From: Nematostella vectensis | Lineage: Eukaryota > Cnidaria > Anthozoa > Actiniaria > Edwardsiidae | Assembly: GCF_932526225.1 (NCBI RefSeq) | Contig: NC_064042.1 | Location: 4,201,001-4,265,000, forward strand | Length of the DNA: 64,000 bases | Direction: 5' to 3' | Part shown: positions 27,428 through 37,215 of the stretch, piece after piece | How the letters are laid out: every line of letters starts with the position of its first letter | Numbering within the stretch: position 1 is the stretch's first letter | Notes under the pieces: generated by a model | What the model was told of the DNA's origin: nothing | The model's input: the letters and a program-made list of their open reading frames with translations, nothing else | The model's database searches: none | Program-made: the position numbers and the translations under genes

Positions 27428-28923
27428 ATGGATTGGGAAGGCTGGCAGATGCTGAACGAGGTCCCCCGAAGGAAGGAGGAGGAGACGAAGAAGGCGGCAG
27501 TTGCGGCGGGAGCCTCTATAGCCGAACATATCAAACACGCTATAGCCGAACAAGCCAAAAAACCGGTTTCCCTAGGTTTCCCTAGGTCTCTGACCCTCAC
27601 GCAAAAGCTGCTCTACGCCGTACCCGCGACCATCGTGGAGAGCACGGCCTCAGACATCGCCCCACTACTCACGCAGCTGGAGATACACGTGGCTGAGGAC
27701 AAATCATTCACGACTAGGGTCCGAGACATATTCAAAGAGAAAGTAGTCACGCACAAGTCCGCCAAGGAGTCTCGCCGGTGGCTATCGGAGCCTTCCTATG
27801 GGTACTGGCCACAGCAACTCAACTTTGCGGTCTGGTGCGCAACCGCCGGATGTGGGGTGTCCCTAACTGACCCCACTTTCGCCACGCTCCCCTCTGTCAT
27901 CAGGGGATTTCTAAGGTTTCACGTCTACTTCACCACCCGGAGGATACTCTACGACCTCGGCGTCCCCCTGCCTGGCGACAACCCGTTCGCGCAAAAAGGT
28001 AACCCCTACAAGAAGGCCGCTTTCGAGCGTCTATGCATAGAGTTCGGTTTGCCGCGTAAGCCGGACTTCCGATGGAAAGGCGGGCGGAACCATGGGCTGG
28101 GCGATGTGTTTGTGTTCTACCCGGGAGAGGGGTATCGCAACGTGCACGTGATCCGTGGCTACGACACGGCGGCGGACGAATACCCGAGCCACCTCAATCT
28201 GTTTAGCGACGAAGGTGGGACGTACAATAGTGGGAAGCAGGTGGGTTACATACGCAACGACGACCACGTTGGCGTGCAATATAGCTGGTTTGCGCCTCCC
28301 AAAGGCGAGGGGCTGACAAAAGCAGGGCTAGAGACTCGACCGCTCGGTCGAGGCGTTCGTCTACACAGTGCTTGGTGCACAGGTAAACGTCCGTTCCTCC
28401 ATCGCAGGGGCCGGTGGGCCGGCTATGGAGGCGCAGGCGGAGTTCACGGAGCTGCTCGAAGACGCGATCATAGAAAACGACATCGCTCAAAGCGTGCAAA
28501 GGTACCAGTTAGCCGTGCAGGAGGCCAAGGTGAGACTGAGTCTTGCAGTTGCACCAGGAGTGTGGCTGATGCCGAGCGATCTGGTGATCAACAGGCAAAG
28601 CGTCGTGGGCTACAACAATAAGCTGCAGAAAGCCACGGACTCCATGAAGCTCGGCGCAAACGCGATCAACACCGAGACAAAGCCAGTCGGTGCTTATAAC
28701 ATGGCCGGTGGGCATCCTAGGGTGCAACACGCGACTGACCACGTGCCGCCCCGGCGGCAAAGCGCCCCTGCGAAAGTGCACGCGGAGGGCGCGGCTGCCC
28801 CGGACCGGGGCGGCGCCGGTGCCGTCGGGCGAAAAGAGTGACCACACCGCCCTCAAGGCGGGTTTGTCGGCACTCGCGGTGGCCGCGGCGTATTACTTGT
28901 TCCGATGGCTGCTTTGCATTTGA
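27428..28923 (+). pseudogene. Viral element protein with C-terminal membrane anchor, broken by register shifts
   Basis: Starts at ATG 27428 and is open for about 300 meaningful residues (Lys/Ala-rich start, then a globular part with WLSEPSYGYWPQQ and GLGDVFVFYPGEG). Between about 28320 and 28370 the conserved-looking protein moves to another register (continuing VNVRSSIAGAGG, SVQRYQLAVQEAKV, VVGYNN). A second shift between about 28720 and 28850 leads to a hydrophobic end (LSALAVAAAYYLF) with a stop at 28923. The late residues of the first frame are Arg-rich nonsense. Function unknown; a virion protein is possible. It converges tail-to-tail with the next gene. Confidence 0.55.
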
Positions 28924-29823
28924 CGAACCAAGAACGCGGCTACGGCTAGAATGAGCAGCCACGCATTTTTGCCAAGGAATTTCACCGCTTCCCCTGCAGC
29001 CTTAAACACGAAGTTCGCGATGCTGCCTACTAGCCCGGGGAGAAGTTCCCAGCTTTTTACCGATGGCCTTAAGCCCGTTACCGACTCCTCTGGCCACAGA
29101 AGAGAGCGCTACGGCCAACCCGATAGCGGTGGCGGTGAAGCCGTACTTTTTGAAGATGGCTTTGATGCGCTCCCTTAGCGGCATTTGGTTCTCGAGTTCT
29201 CGGTTTTCGCGTTCTAGTTCGTCAATCTCGGACAGCCTCTCCTCGTTGCGCTTGCGGGCCTCTTGACGGCGACTCTCTGGCGTGTTAGGGTCGTCGATGG
29301 TCTCCCTGTCTGTGGCTACCGCCCCTTGCAGCTCTTGGACTCGTTCTGTGTTCTCCTGGATTACCGCGTCTACCTCTGCCACGGGCCCCATCGCCAACTT
29401 GAAGCCTTTCAGAGTTTTAACGTACTCTTGGATGCTCCCATCCTTGTTAAACAGCGGATATGGTTTGGTCCAACCTCCTCCTCTGCCGTAGTTGTGAACC
29501 TGTATTTCCGTCTTCCCCTTCCGGCTTAACTGGAACCGTAACAGATTCTCGTCAAAGTCTGGGTATTCCTTCCTGAGGGACTCGAGACCGAGTCTCCTCG
29601 CCGAACCCTCTGTGATGAACGAGGTTTCAGCGCTTGCCGTTCCTGCGGTTTGCTAAGCCGTCCTATGCGCAGCATGCGTACGCGACGACGTGCTCGTCAT
29701 TGGGATCGACTCCCCATCGTCGGGGTCGAACGGGATAAGGGGCGTCGTCTCGTCGTCCCCCACCCCGCGATCGGCGGACGCACCCGGCAAGGTATCGTCA
29801 ATGTCAACGTCAACATCACCCAT
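28903..29823 (-). pseudogene. Viral element coiled-coil/membrane protein with in-frame TAG and a late register shift
   Basis: Starts at ATG 29823 with an acidic Asp-rich N-terminus (VDVDVDIDD). An in-frame TAG lies at 29653-29655, after which the same frame continues through an ordered region (GRGGGWTKPYPLFN), a coiled coil of Glu/Arg/Gln (about 29130-29390) and a hydrophobic stretch near 29070-29120. The frame stops at 29002, but another register from about 29040 carries a plausible hydrophobic ending (KNAWLLILAVAAFLV) to about 28903. Function unknown. It is divergently transcribed from the capsid gene. Confidence 0.55.
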
Positions 29824-29860
29824 GATGCGCGCGCATAACTCGTGCTATGCTATGTTAGAC
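29824..29860. promoter_or_regulatory. Divergent intergenic gap between the membrane protein and capsid genes
   Basis: Only about 37 bp separate the ATG at 29823 (minus) from the ATG at 29861 (plus), so any promoter here must be bidirectional and compact or overlap the coding starts. No clear TATA box is visible. Confidence 0.3.
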
Positions 29861-31141
29861 ATGTCTAACAGTCCGCACCATAGCCTCGCGACTTCGACCC
29901 CCAGCGAACACCCAGAATCCCTCTGGGGTTGAAAGCCGAGAGAACTGTTCACCGGGTCACTCTCAACCCGTCGACGGCCTCCCCAGAGGAGACGCTTTAT
30001 GTGGCGGTCCCAAAGCTGTCGGAAGGCGTCACGCTCGTGCCTGGCTCCTTGAGGGTCGGTCTCGAACTCTCCGTCTCAGGCCATGCGAATAATACCGTCG
30101 TGAACAACGTCGGCCGAAATCTCGTGAGCCGCCTGAAAATCACGTTTGCAGGAGAAATGCTCCAGGACACCAACCGCTACGACGTCTTCAAGACGTATGA
30201 GGATCTTTACCTGTCCAAGGCCGAGAGAGAGGACCGCCTGGAGCAGGGCATACAGTCGGAAAACATGCGCAAGCTTCGCTCCAAGGCTGGCGATAAGGCG
30301 ACCAGTAACGCCAAGGAGAACGCTCTAAGCGCCACCCACGGGGCGAGGTACACCATCCCGCTAGACCATTCTCTGCTGACGGACCACGGCGTGCTATACC
30401 CAAGGGCGCGCTCCGAGGCGCTGCTCTTCGAGATCACGTTCCCATCGGCTGACCAGATAGTAGTCGGAACTGATGCCACCAAATTATCCTATGGCATAAA
30501 AAATCTAGAGCTGGAGTACGAAAGCCTGAGGGACGACAACCTCGCCCGGTCTGCAGCCGCCGCCTACCACAACGGCACAACGTTCTTCTACGAGCAAGTG
30601 AACCTTCACAAGACCTTCGTGATTAGCAAAGGGACGGACAACATAATCAACGAGAGTGTCAACCTGCCGCGAAGGTCTATGGGTGGTCTGCTGCTCCTCT
30701 TCGTGGAGCCATACACGGCAGGGACTCGCGACTCTGAGAAGTTCGTGTACCCCGACATCAAGAGCGTTCGCGTTACAATCGACGGCACGCCAAACAAAGT
30801 CTTCAGCCAGGGCTTTGCGCCCCACGGATTTCTGGAGGGAGGCGAAAAGGCGGTTCGTCCGCCCCTCCCCGGCGGGGCACAGCGGAGCGCCCGCCGCCCC
30901 GGCAATCGGCCCCGAGTCGTTCTATGGCGATAACAAATTTGCTCTGTGGATCGACCTTCGAACGACGGACGACAGCGCCATCCATGGGGGTGGTCTCCGA
31001 TTGGTCAATACCCGCGACGGTGTGCACCTCGAGATAAAACGCACGGCAGGCGGCTCGGGTAGCGTAAACTGTCACGTGTTTGTGGTGGCCGACGCCCAAA
31101 TGAAAATTATGAACGGACAGCTAGAGTCCATACAATACTGA
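29861..31141 (+). pseudogene. Major capsid protein of the Polinton-like element, with two register breaks
   Basis: The best start is ATG 29861 (MSNSPHHS), whose frame meets TGA at 29930-29932 directly after a G-run (29925-29928). The long capsid frame is open from 29884 to 30933 without an ATG at its beginning, so one base has probably been lost from the G-run. The body shows beta-rich segments such as VGRNLVSRLKITFAG, LFEITFPSADQIVV and NLPRRSMGGLLLLFVE. A second break between about 30840 and 30900 moves the C-terminal part (FALWIDLRTTDD, then VNCHVFVVADAQMKI) into another register ending at 31141. The capsid assignment is from resemblance to capsid proteins of Polinton-like elements in invertebrate genomes and from the following ATPase; a structure prediction would confirm a double jelly roll. 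Confidence 0.7.
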
Positions 31142-31160
31142 GCACAGACGCCGGAGCGGT

Positions 31161-31763
31161 ATGGAACCGAAAAACGTCCCATTTAACGCTCTCATCGTGG
31201 GCCCGACGTCATGCGGGAAGACCCAATTCGTAGTGGACCGACTGTGCGGCCCTTTCCGGGGCAAGTTTGACTACATCGTACTCGTGTGCCCTACCTTTGT
31301 CTACAACAAAACATACGACGGCTTCGGCGAGGGCGACAATCGTCTGTTTGTCATCGCACCTGAGGCGGGTCAGATCGACGTACTGCTGAGGTTTGTCTCC
31401 ACTCTCTTCGAAGGCACTAATACGCTAATCATACTCGACGACTGTGCGGCCTCGAAAGACGTAAAGAGGCGCTCTGACCAGCTCGTCAACTTGGCGTTCA
31501 GCGCGCGCCACGCGGGTATCAGCGTGTGGGTGATCACGCAGCAGCTCACCAGCATCACGAAGCCGTTCCGCGAGAACATCGCGGCCCTGGTGGTCTTCTA
31601 TACCCCGAGCAAGGCGGACATGAAAGCTATCCTGCATGACTACGGCGCGGAGCTCTCAGAAGAGAAGATGAAAAAGTACATGAAGGCCCTCAAGACGAAA
31701 AAGTTCTCGAAGTTAGAGTTTTGCTTGCGTCACCCTTATACCATCGCCCTAGTCGAACGATGA
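31161..31763 (+). CDS. DNA-packaging ATPase (A32/FtsK-HerA type), 200 aa
   Basis: Intact. Walker A GPTSCGKT at residues 14-21, hydrophobic strand with LIILDDC (Walker B) at 89-95, an Arg/His stretch SARHAG near 114-119, and the VWVITQQ sensor strand at 122-128. This set and the short length are typical of the genome-packaging ATPase of Polintons, virophages and poxvirus A32 relatives, which drives DNA into the preformed capsid. It follows the capsid gene by 19 bp, and its stop overlaps the next gene's start (ATGA), pointing to a compact virion block. It is the best-preserved hallmark gene of the element. Confidence 0.85.
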   Translation: MEPKNVPFNALIVGPTSCGKTQFVVDRLCGPFRGKFDYIVLVCPTFVYNKTYDGFGEGDNRLFVIAPEAGQIDVLLRFVSTLFEGTNTLIILDDCAASKDVKRRSDQLVNLAFSARHAGISVWVITQQLTSITKPFRENIAALVVFYTPSKADMKAILHDYGAELSEEKMKKYMKALKTKKFSKLEFCLRHPYTIALVER

Positions 31764-32341
31764 TGAGCGACGAATGCTTTGAGAGTCTTCTCGAGGGGGG
31801 CGCCGCCGACCTCCCGGCCGTCGAGACGTTGGACTGCCCGACGCAAGCCGTCCCGGCTGCCGGTGAGCAAACCGAGATAGCAGACGCGAGGGAGAAACTC
31901 GCGATTCTCGTAGCCTCGGGGAAGTCGAGAGAGATGGTAGGCAAGGCCCTGACCCACGGCGACGTCAAACGCATGAGCGCCGAGGAGGTGAGGAAGTACG
32001 AGAGGCGATACGAGACCGCTCTAGCCAGCCGGACTACAGACGCCCTGGCAGACAGCTTTCTGAAGCTAACGACCAAGCTGGTAGGCATGGCGCTGCCGAT
32101 AGACAGCGTGGCCGATCTCCACAACGACCTAGTGTTCGACTACATCATCATCAACGAGCTCCGCGCTTTGTGCGGAAGCCTGGCTCTACGCTGTAGCCGT
32201 TCGATGGCTTTAGCCGCCGGGGCGTTACACATATCGCGTCATGTGGACTGTCGTGCCGACACCGGAACGGCAAGCGCTGACGCGCGGAGCCAACGCGAGG
32301 TAGCAGCCGCGGACAGTGTCGAGCCCGCCATCCCAGAGTAG
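31760..32341 (+). CDS. Viral element protein of unknown function, about 193 aa
   Basis: The frame begins at ATG 31760 (or the adjacent ATG at 31763) within ATGA overlapping the ATPase stop. The N-terminal 40 residues are acidic and low complexity, the middle is helical and charged (ADAREKLAILVASGKSREMV, EEVRKYERRYETALASR), and a hydrophobic patch (SMALAAGALHIS) lies near residue 150. The C-terminus is Ala/Glu-rich. No domain recognised. Tight coupling to the ATPase suggests a virion-related role. Confidence 0.6.
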   Translation: MMSDECFESLLEGGAADLPAVETLDCPTQAVPAAGEQTEIADAREKLAILVASGKSREMVGKALTHGDVKRMSAEEVRKYERRYETALASRTTDALADSFLKLTTKLVGMALPIDSVADLHNDLVFDYIIINELRALCGSLALRCSRSMALAAGALHISRHVDCRADTGTASADARSQREVAAADSVEPAIPE

Positions 32342-32375
32342 ACGCTCATTTGAAAGCTCGCCACGTCTCCTACCA

Positions 32376-32403
32376 CTTGGTACCAAGTACTTGGTTCCAA
32401 GTA
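32376..32403. promoter_or_regulatory. Tandem palindromes upstream of 32435
   Basis: CTTGGTACCAAG (32376-32387, perfect 12-bp palindrome) is followed directly by TACTTGGTTCCAAGTA (32388-32403, arms of 7 with two central bases). Two related dyads in the 93-bp gap before the next start look like paired protein-binding sites or a small hairpin. Role unknown. Confidence 0.4.
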
Positions 32404-32434
32404 GTTGACACAGCGTGTTCGCACGACGACGCAG

Positions 32435-33065
32435 ATGGGGGAACCTCAAGTAAGTACCAGTGCCCAGCCTGACGAACAACTTGCTCAAGAACTTGCCCAA
32501 GAACCTGGCAAACAGCATCAAGAACCTGCACGTACGCCTGTGGCTGCCGTCCCGGCAGCGGCGCGCGAATCACGAGCCCCGAACCGCCCGCGACCCGACC
32601 TCACCCTGGACGAGTCGAAGCCGGAAGGCGCTTGGCAAAGTGGAAACGAAATAAGAGGCGCTTCGTGTCGCCGCTGCGCAGCAGCTGCCGGTAACCCCGG
32701 GGCCGAGCGAGCCGCAGCCGGGACGGCGCTTGCGCGCCGACGATGCGGCAAGCGCTGGCATGCCTTCGGCACACACACCTGCCCCGGAGAGCAACTCTAC
32801 CTGGGCGGCCAGCTCGATCATCGGGCTCGCTGGTCTTCTAGTGTCATTGATCGGCCTCTACACACGTAGGCGGGAGCTAGCTGCCGCGTTCACGCGCACA
32901 CCAGCTGGTGGCCCCGGGGCCGAGCGAGCTACCGATCCGCACGCAGCGGCCGACGGCGGGACTCCGCCCACAAGGCCACCGCTGGCGGCCGCACAGCAGA
33001 CCAAGGAGCGCGCTCCGGCGACAGCGCTTCGCGCTCCCGGGTCTCGGCTGTTATCCATGGAGTAA
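32435..33065 (+). pseudogene. Viral element Pro/Ala-rich protein with transmembrane segment, register-shifted
   Basis: Starts at ATG 32435 (MGEPQVST) with a Gln/Glu/Pro/Ala-rich region. Between about 32620 and 32790 the sensible reading moves to another register, which holds SSIIGLAGLLVSLIGLYTRR, a clear membrane helix followed by basic residues, then a Pro/Ala/Thr-rich tail ending LLSME at 33065. Likely a single-pass virion membrane protein in origin; function unknown. Confidence 0.5.
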
Positions 33066-33105
33066 GCAGACATTTAGACACGAGGGCCCCACCCATATCC
33101 GCGCG

Positions 33106-33330
33106 ATGTCGACGACCCAGCAGAGCAAGATTACAAAGACCATCACCGACGCCGCAGTCATAACCGGCCTCGTCGCCGGTATTGGCTGAGTTGGGCGCAA
33201 GGTCTTACGCGAGGACTTCACCAAAGATCCCTCCGCGAACGCCATGAACTACGCAAAAATGACTGCCGCCGTCGCAGGTGCTGTCGCTTTGAAGGGTTAC
33301 CTTGAGGACCAGAAGATCCTGCCCATGTAG
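33106..33330 (+). pseudogene. Small viral element protein with in-frame TGA, 75 codons
   Basis: ATG 33106 opens a short Thr/Ala/Val-rich protein (MSTTQQSKITKTITDAAV, then TGLVAGIG). Codon 28 is TGA (33187-33189), directly after which the same frame continues (VGRKVLREDF, then KMTAAVAGAVALKGY) to TAG at 33328-33330. Two short hydrophobic helices flank a charged loop. The neat continuation makes a nonsense substitution in a once 74-residue membrane protein likely. Confidence 0.55.
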
Positions 33331-33415
33331 TGTACCGTGGTACATGTAGGCCGTGTATTAAACTCGTGCGCGCCTTGCGCATACACACAGCACGTGGAGT
33401 GTGCTTCGCATAAAC

Positions 33416-33829
33416 ATGGCCTCTGTCGCGATTTTAATTGGCGGCGCCGTCCTGAACGCGACTGCATTCGTTGGTGGCAACTACCTCGCAAAGTTCCTGT
33501 CGAACGATGAGAGCCCCGCCTTAGCCGAGAAGGAGAGGCACGACAAGGCCCTAGAGAAATACCAACAAGACTATGGACGCTACCAACAGCGGCGACAAAA
33601 AATCCTCGATTGGCAAGCTCAAAGTCGCGAGAGAGGGTCCCTCGCAAAGCAGAACTTCACCGACATCGACTACGCGCTCAAACTCTACAACCAGACCTCC
33701 CTGGAGTCGATGCGGGCCCCCGAGCTGTCCGACTACTACGTACCCAGCAAAACGCAGAAGAACGCCGAGTTGGCGTACATAGGCGCCGGCGCTCTCGCCA
33801 TCGGCTACGCAGCCAGCCGCTTGCTGTGA
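33416..33829 (+). CDS. Viral element protein with hydrophobic segments at both ends, 137 aa
   Basis: Start chosen at ATG 33416 (MASVAILIGG), which puts a hydrophobic helix at residues 2-30. A charged, Gln/Tyr/Arg-rich helical middle (KYQQDYGRYQQRRQKI) follows, and the C-terminus (AELAYIGAGALAIGYAASRLL) is a second membrane segment. Intact. Its stop overlaps the next start (TGATG). Unknown function; the size and two ends in membrane suggest a virion membrane or assembly protein. Confidence 0.65.
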   Translation: MASVAILIGGAVLNATAFVGGNYLAKFLSNDESPALAEKERHDKALEKYQQDYGRYQQRRQKILDWQAQSRERGSLAKQNFTDIDYALKLYNQTSLESMRAPELSDYYVPSKTQKNAELAYIGAGALAIGYAASRLL

Positions 33830-34182
33830 TGCAGCTGCCGCGAGTGGGTTACTACTCTGCCAATCGTCATCTCGGACATGAACGCAACGAAGACTCGCAT
33901 GACTGGCCTTGCGCCTGAGGACGCCATTAAGCTGAGGCGCGTGCCTCTCAAAGCCGAAAAGCCTCCCCTAGAGGTTCCCCGTTAGATGTCGGAACGGGGG
34001 TGTACATCGCCGTAAACGAGGAAGACCTTCAGGACAAGGGCCGACGGCGAGCAACGGACCCGTGGTGGACAAGCAAGGCGTACCCAATACTAAAGAGGGT
34101 CATGGAGCCCGGACAGCCAGTGTTGTATTACACGGCGTACTCTAAGCACGGCTTCACGCGATCGCAGTTGCGCGTTGCGTGA
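33829..34182 (+). pseudogene. Viral element protein of about 117 codons, broken into three registers
   Basis: ATG 33829 overlaps the previous stop. A short first part (MQLPRVGYYSA) runs into a register change at about 33858-33866. The next part includes MTGLAPEDAIKLRRVPLKAE and stops at TAG 33983-33985. The last part, in a third register, contains GVYIAVNEEDLQDKGRRRAT and VLYYTAYSKHGFT and ends at 34182. Together they read like one small basic protein. Function unknown. It abuts the 3' end of the opposing polymerase-helicase gene. Confidence 0.5.
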
Positions 34183-37088
34183 TCAGCGCTTGTGCCTTCT
34201 ATTGCAGCTAAGGCACGTGAGTCTGACATTCCACTGGTAGTGACCCTGACTGTCGTCCAGCCGGTCGATACTGAAGCATTGAGGATGGCTCTTGGTGTAT
34301 CCCTGAAGCAGAAGCTGAGTGCCACAGACCGTGCACTTCTTTTCCGCGTCAGCAATCATGCCGAGTACGTGGTCTACCGTCAGAACGTGTTGCGGTCCAG
34401 TGTACTTTGTGCGACCCTTTTGCCTGTCGTCTATAGCGTATCGCTTGATTCGCGCTATAATGAGCTCTTCACTGGGCGTAGCCTGCAGTCCTGTGGGGAC
34501 CAAGGCACCTGGGGTGTCATCGGGGGGGATCACGCGGACTATCTGGTCGGCGAGCCGCACGCAGGAGATGCCGGTGTACACAGCATTCGTGATCCAGCCC
34601 TCTAAGCTGTGGTCTATGATAAACAGACGTCTTGGGTTCTGGATGGTCTTGCCCTGCACCCGGTGGACTGTCCCCCAGTCCGCGTATTTCCACTCAAGGG
34701 GAAGCCCGTTAAGGACCACGCCGAGAGGGACCTCGACTACCGTGCCTTTGTACGCGTCGACCTTCTCGCCCCTTTTGCCTGGCACGGGCACCGGCCGTCC
34801 TTGCTTGCGATAACGATGCGCGACGCTAGGATCGGGGTCAAAGCGGATGGTTGCTGGCAGTCGGGGGTAGTTTTTCATGTGGTGCTCGACCAATCGCTGC
34901 TGGACAAGGGCCCCCATCTTGTTGGTCGAGCACACCCACATATCGCTTGGGTGGGCCCGCTCGATCGCCGTGTCGAACGCCACCCCATCCCACTCCTCTC
35001 GAAACACCTCAAGCTGTTGGGAGTCTGGCTGACACCAAATCCGGCCCTTTATGTCGTGGAGCCTGGAGGAGGGGGCGGCAGAGCCACAGTCGCATGTACT
35101 GTACGGATTTCCGCAGTCTTCACACAGGCAGCGGTAGTCGGACTCGAACCAGCGTATGTTCCCTTGTGCCCACTCCTTGAGCATATCGTGAGGCCCCTCT
35201 TTATCTCCCCAGGGCGGGACCTGTCCATAGTCGCCAAAACACACTACCTGACACCGCCGCGTGGCGAGATACCCTAGGATGACGCGTAGCACTTTAGTCT
35301 GCACCTTACAGCACTCGTCAATGATGATTACTTCTGTGAGACGGTCGAGTTTATGCCCCAGCTCGGAAGGTCTCCACTCCTCTATCGGCTTCTCCGCTGG
35401 TATGCAGAGGTAGTGGTGGTAGGTTTGAGCCTTCACCGCGAGGCGCGGGTTGTTGCGATGGTCGTGGGCGAGGTCGTTCTCGGGGGTGAGCACCACAGCG
35501 TTACGGCCACGGAACATGCTCACCGCCCACTCGGTCTTCCCCGATCCTCCCTGGCCGGCTAGATACATCCTCGCAGAGGTCGCGGCCACCAGATCGCACG
35601 GCAGACTCGGCGCAGTGCTTGGCTCCCTAGCCAAGCACCCCGACCTCTTCGGACCCCAAGCCGCCTCGGGCCGCCACTCGTACCCAGGCCTCTTGTGGCG
35701 CCACTCTCCATACCTCGGATTTCGCTCCACGAGCTTCACACCACTGGGCACCGCCTTTGCGTATATGGCATCTGTGCACACACGGAGGACGTCTTCGCGA
35801 GGGAACCGCCTCAACATGCGTCGCAACGCTATGTTTGTGTACGCCAAGACGAAGGCCCTGATGTGGTACCATTGTGAGCGCCGGACTCCGTCTTTGTATT
35901 GGATCAGATGAGCCCCGTCGGCATGCTCGAAGTTAAGTAAGTGGTCGGTGCCCGCAAGGAGGTTTGTCAGATACGCAGCTTCTTCACGGTCGCGGACTAC
36001 GATCGAGGACTCGTCGCCATGGCGAGCGCACTTGCCTACGAAACGCACAGCGAGACCTCGACCCTGCGAGTCTCCGCCGCCGGGGCCGGAGTGGGGGAAC
36101 TTGATGGAGTCCTTTTTTCCGACGCTATACAACGCCTCCCTCGCCGCGGCCATGGCGAGGTCACCCGAGTCTAGCAGGTCCTTGAGCTCTGGCGTGGTGA
36201 TCCAGCCCTCGTTTTGTTCCAAGTGCTGCCCTACCCTCCCGGAAGTGTAGGGGTGGCAGGCCTCAGAGAAGCCCCACTCGGTCAACTGAATGGCCCCGGT
36301 CAGTTGAAGAACCTCGCTCAATGGCCGTCCCGCAACATCCGCGATACGATACACGTTCGTAGGGAAGCCGTATTTCAGTACCAGATCAATGGCGTCGGAG
36401 GCGCCGCCGAAGACACTGTCCTCGCACCCTAGGTACGCCGCACGCATGTCGATATGCTCATGAGGCCGCGCCCCTAAGTTTTCCCTGCTATTCCACACCT
36501 TGGACTCAACCTGCGCCGCTCGCCAGACGTCCCTGTATTTAGGAGGCGTTGGCCTGATGTTTTCTCTTTGGGTCCACTTCTTGAAGCGATACCCTAGTGC
36601 GTAGCTTCAATGTACTCTTGGTAGGCTGGGTGATCATCAGGGAGCCATTGAGGATCGTGTCCAGTCTCGTCTGCAAACGCCCTGTCGATAGCCCATCCGT
36701 CTTGTCCCGACCGGTACAGTTTGCCTTTGTGCGTGACTATGACACGCCCACACAGCCAGACCCTCGTGCTTCTGGGGATCGCCCTGTTTATGAAGCGGAT
36801 GAGCACCTCTCGTACCTTCGCCTCGTGAGTTTTTGCGGCGGCACTGGTAGCGCGAGGCGCTGCCTCTCCCTGACATAGCGAACAAAGCTCCCTTTCAGCC
36901 TCGAAGTCTAGGCCATGGACGCTCGCGATCGCAGGTGGTTCAGTCGGAAGCTCCGCCCAGGCGTGGTTATTGTGGCAAGGGATGCGGATTTGTGTGTACC
37001 TCCTCTCGTACTTCCCCGAGTCCCACAGGACGTTGCCCAGGGCGTCCACGGCTACCAGCTTTATCCCGAGCTTCCTTTCCAGCGCCAT
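34183..37088 (-). pseudogene. Divergent PolB palm fused to SF1 helicase and C-terminal HNH nuclease; one break near 36594-36606
   Basis: Probable start ATG 37088 (MALERKLGIK); the frame reaches TAG at 36594, while the next register is open from 36606 to 34183, so one shift separates them. Numbering from 36498: residues 14-27 IDMRAAYLGCED resemble PolB motif A, and 239-247 RVCTDAIYA resembles motif C (second Asp position changed to Ala). Helicase: Walker A GQGGSGKT 315-322, IIIDEC 391-396, GDYGQVPP 422-429, GTVHRVQGKT 609-618, YTGISCVR 641-648. A Cys cluster (457-471) is inserted between motifs. Residues 722-771 form an HNH-like zinc module: CTVC, SIDRLDDSQGHYQWN, CLSCN. No exonuclease motifs were recognised. 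The usual Polinton replication protein is a stand-alone protein-primed PolB, so this fusion is unusual. The helicase call is firm, HNH good, polymerase tentative. Confidence 0.7.
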
Positions 37089-37195
37089 TGTGTATGCTGT
37101 ACGTTCTTGAGAGATTGATTTATAGCCAAATTCCAAATTTGGGGGGGGGGGGAACTCTACAGAAAAGAAGACGGTGGTAATCATCGTCCTATCTT

Positions 37196-37215
37196 TTTGG
37201 ATATATAAGGTCGAC
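37196..37215 (-). promoter_or_regulatory. TATA-like sequence upstream of the polymerase-helicase gene
   Basis: TTATATATCC on the minus strand, about 110 bp upstream of the ATG at 37088, in an AT-rich stretch just outside the GC-rich coding island. It is a plausible core promoter, but AT-rich context makes this weak. Confidence 0.3.

Noticed and set aside
28903-33330. Alternative genetic code in the viral element (TAG and TGA both read through)
   Set aside because: Different stops are affected, other genes end at normal stops, and register shifts occur too, so decay is simpler.
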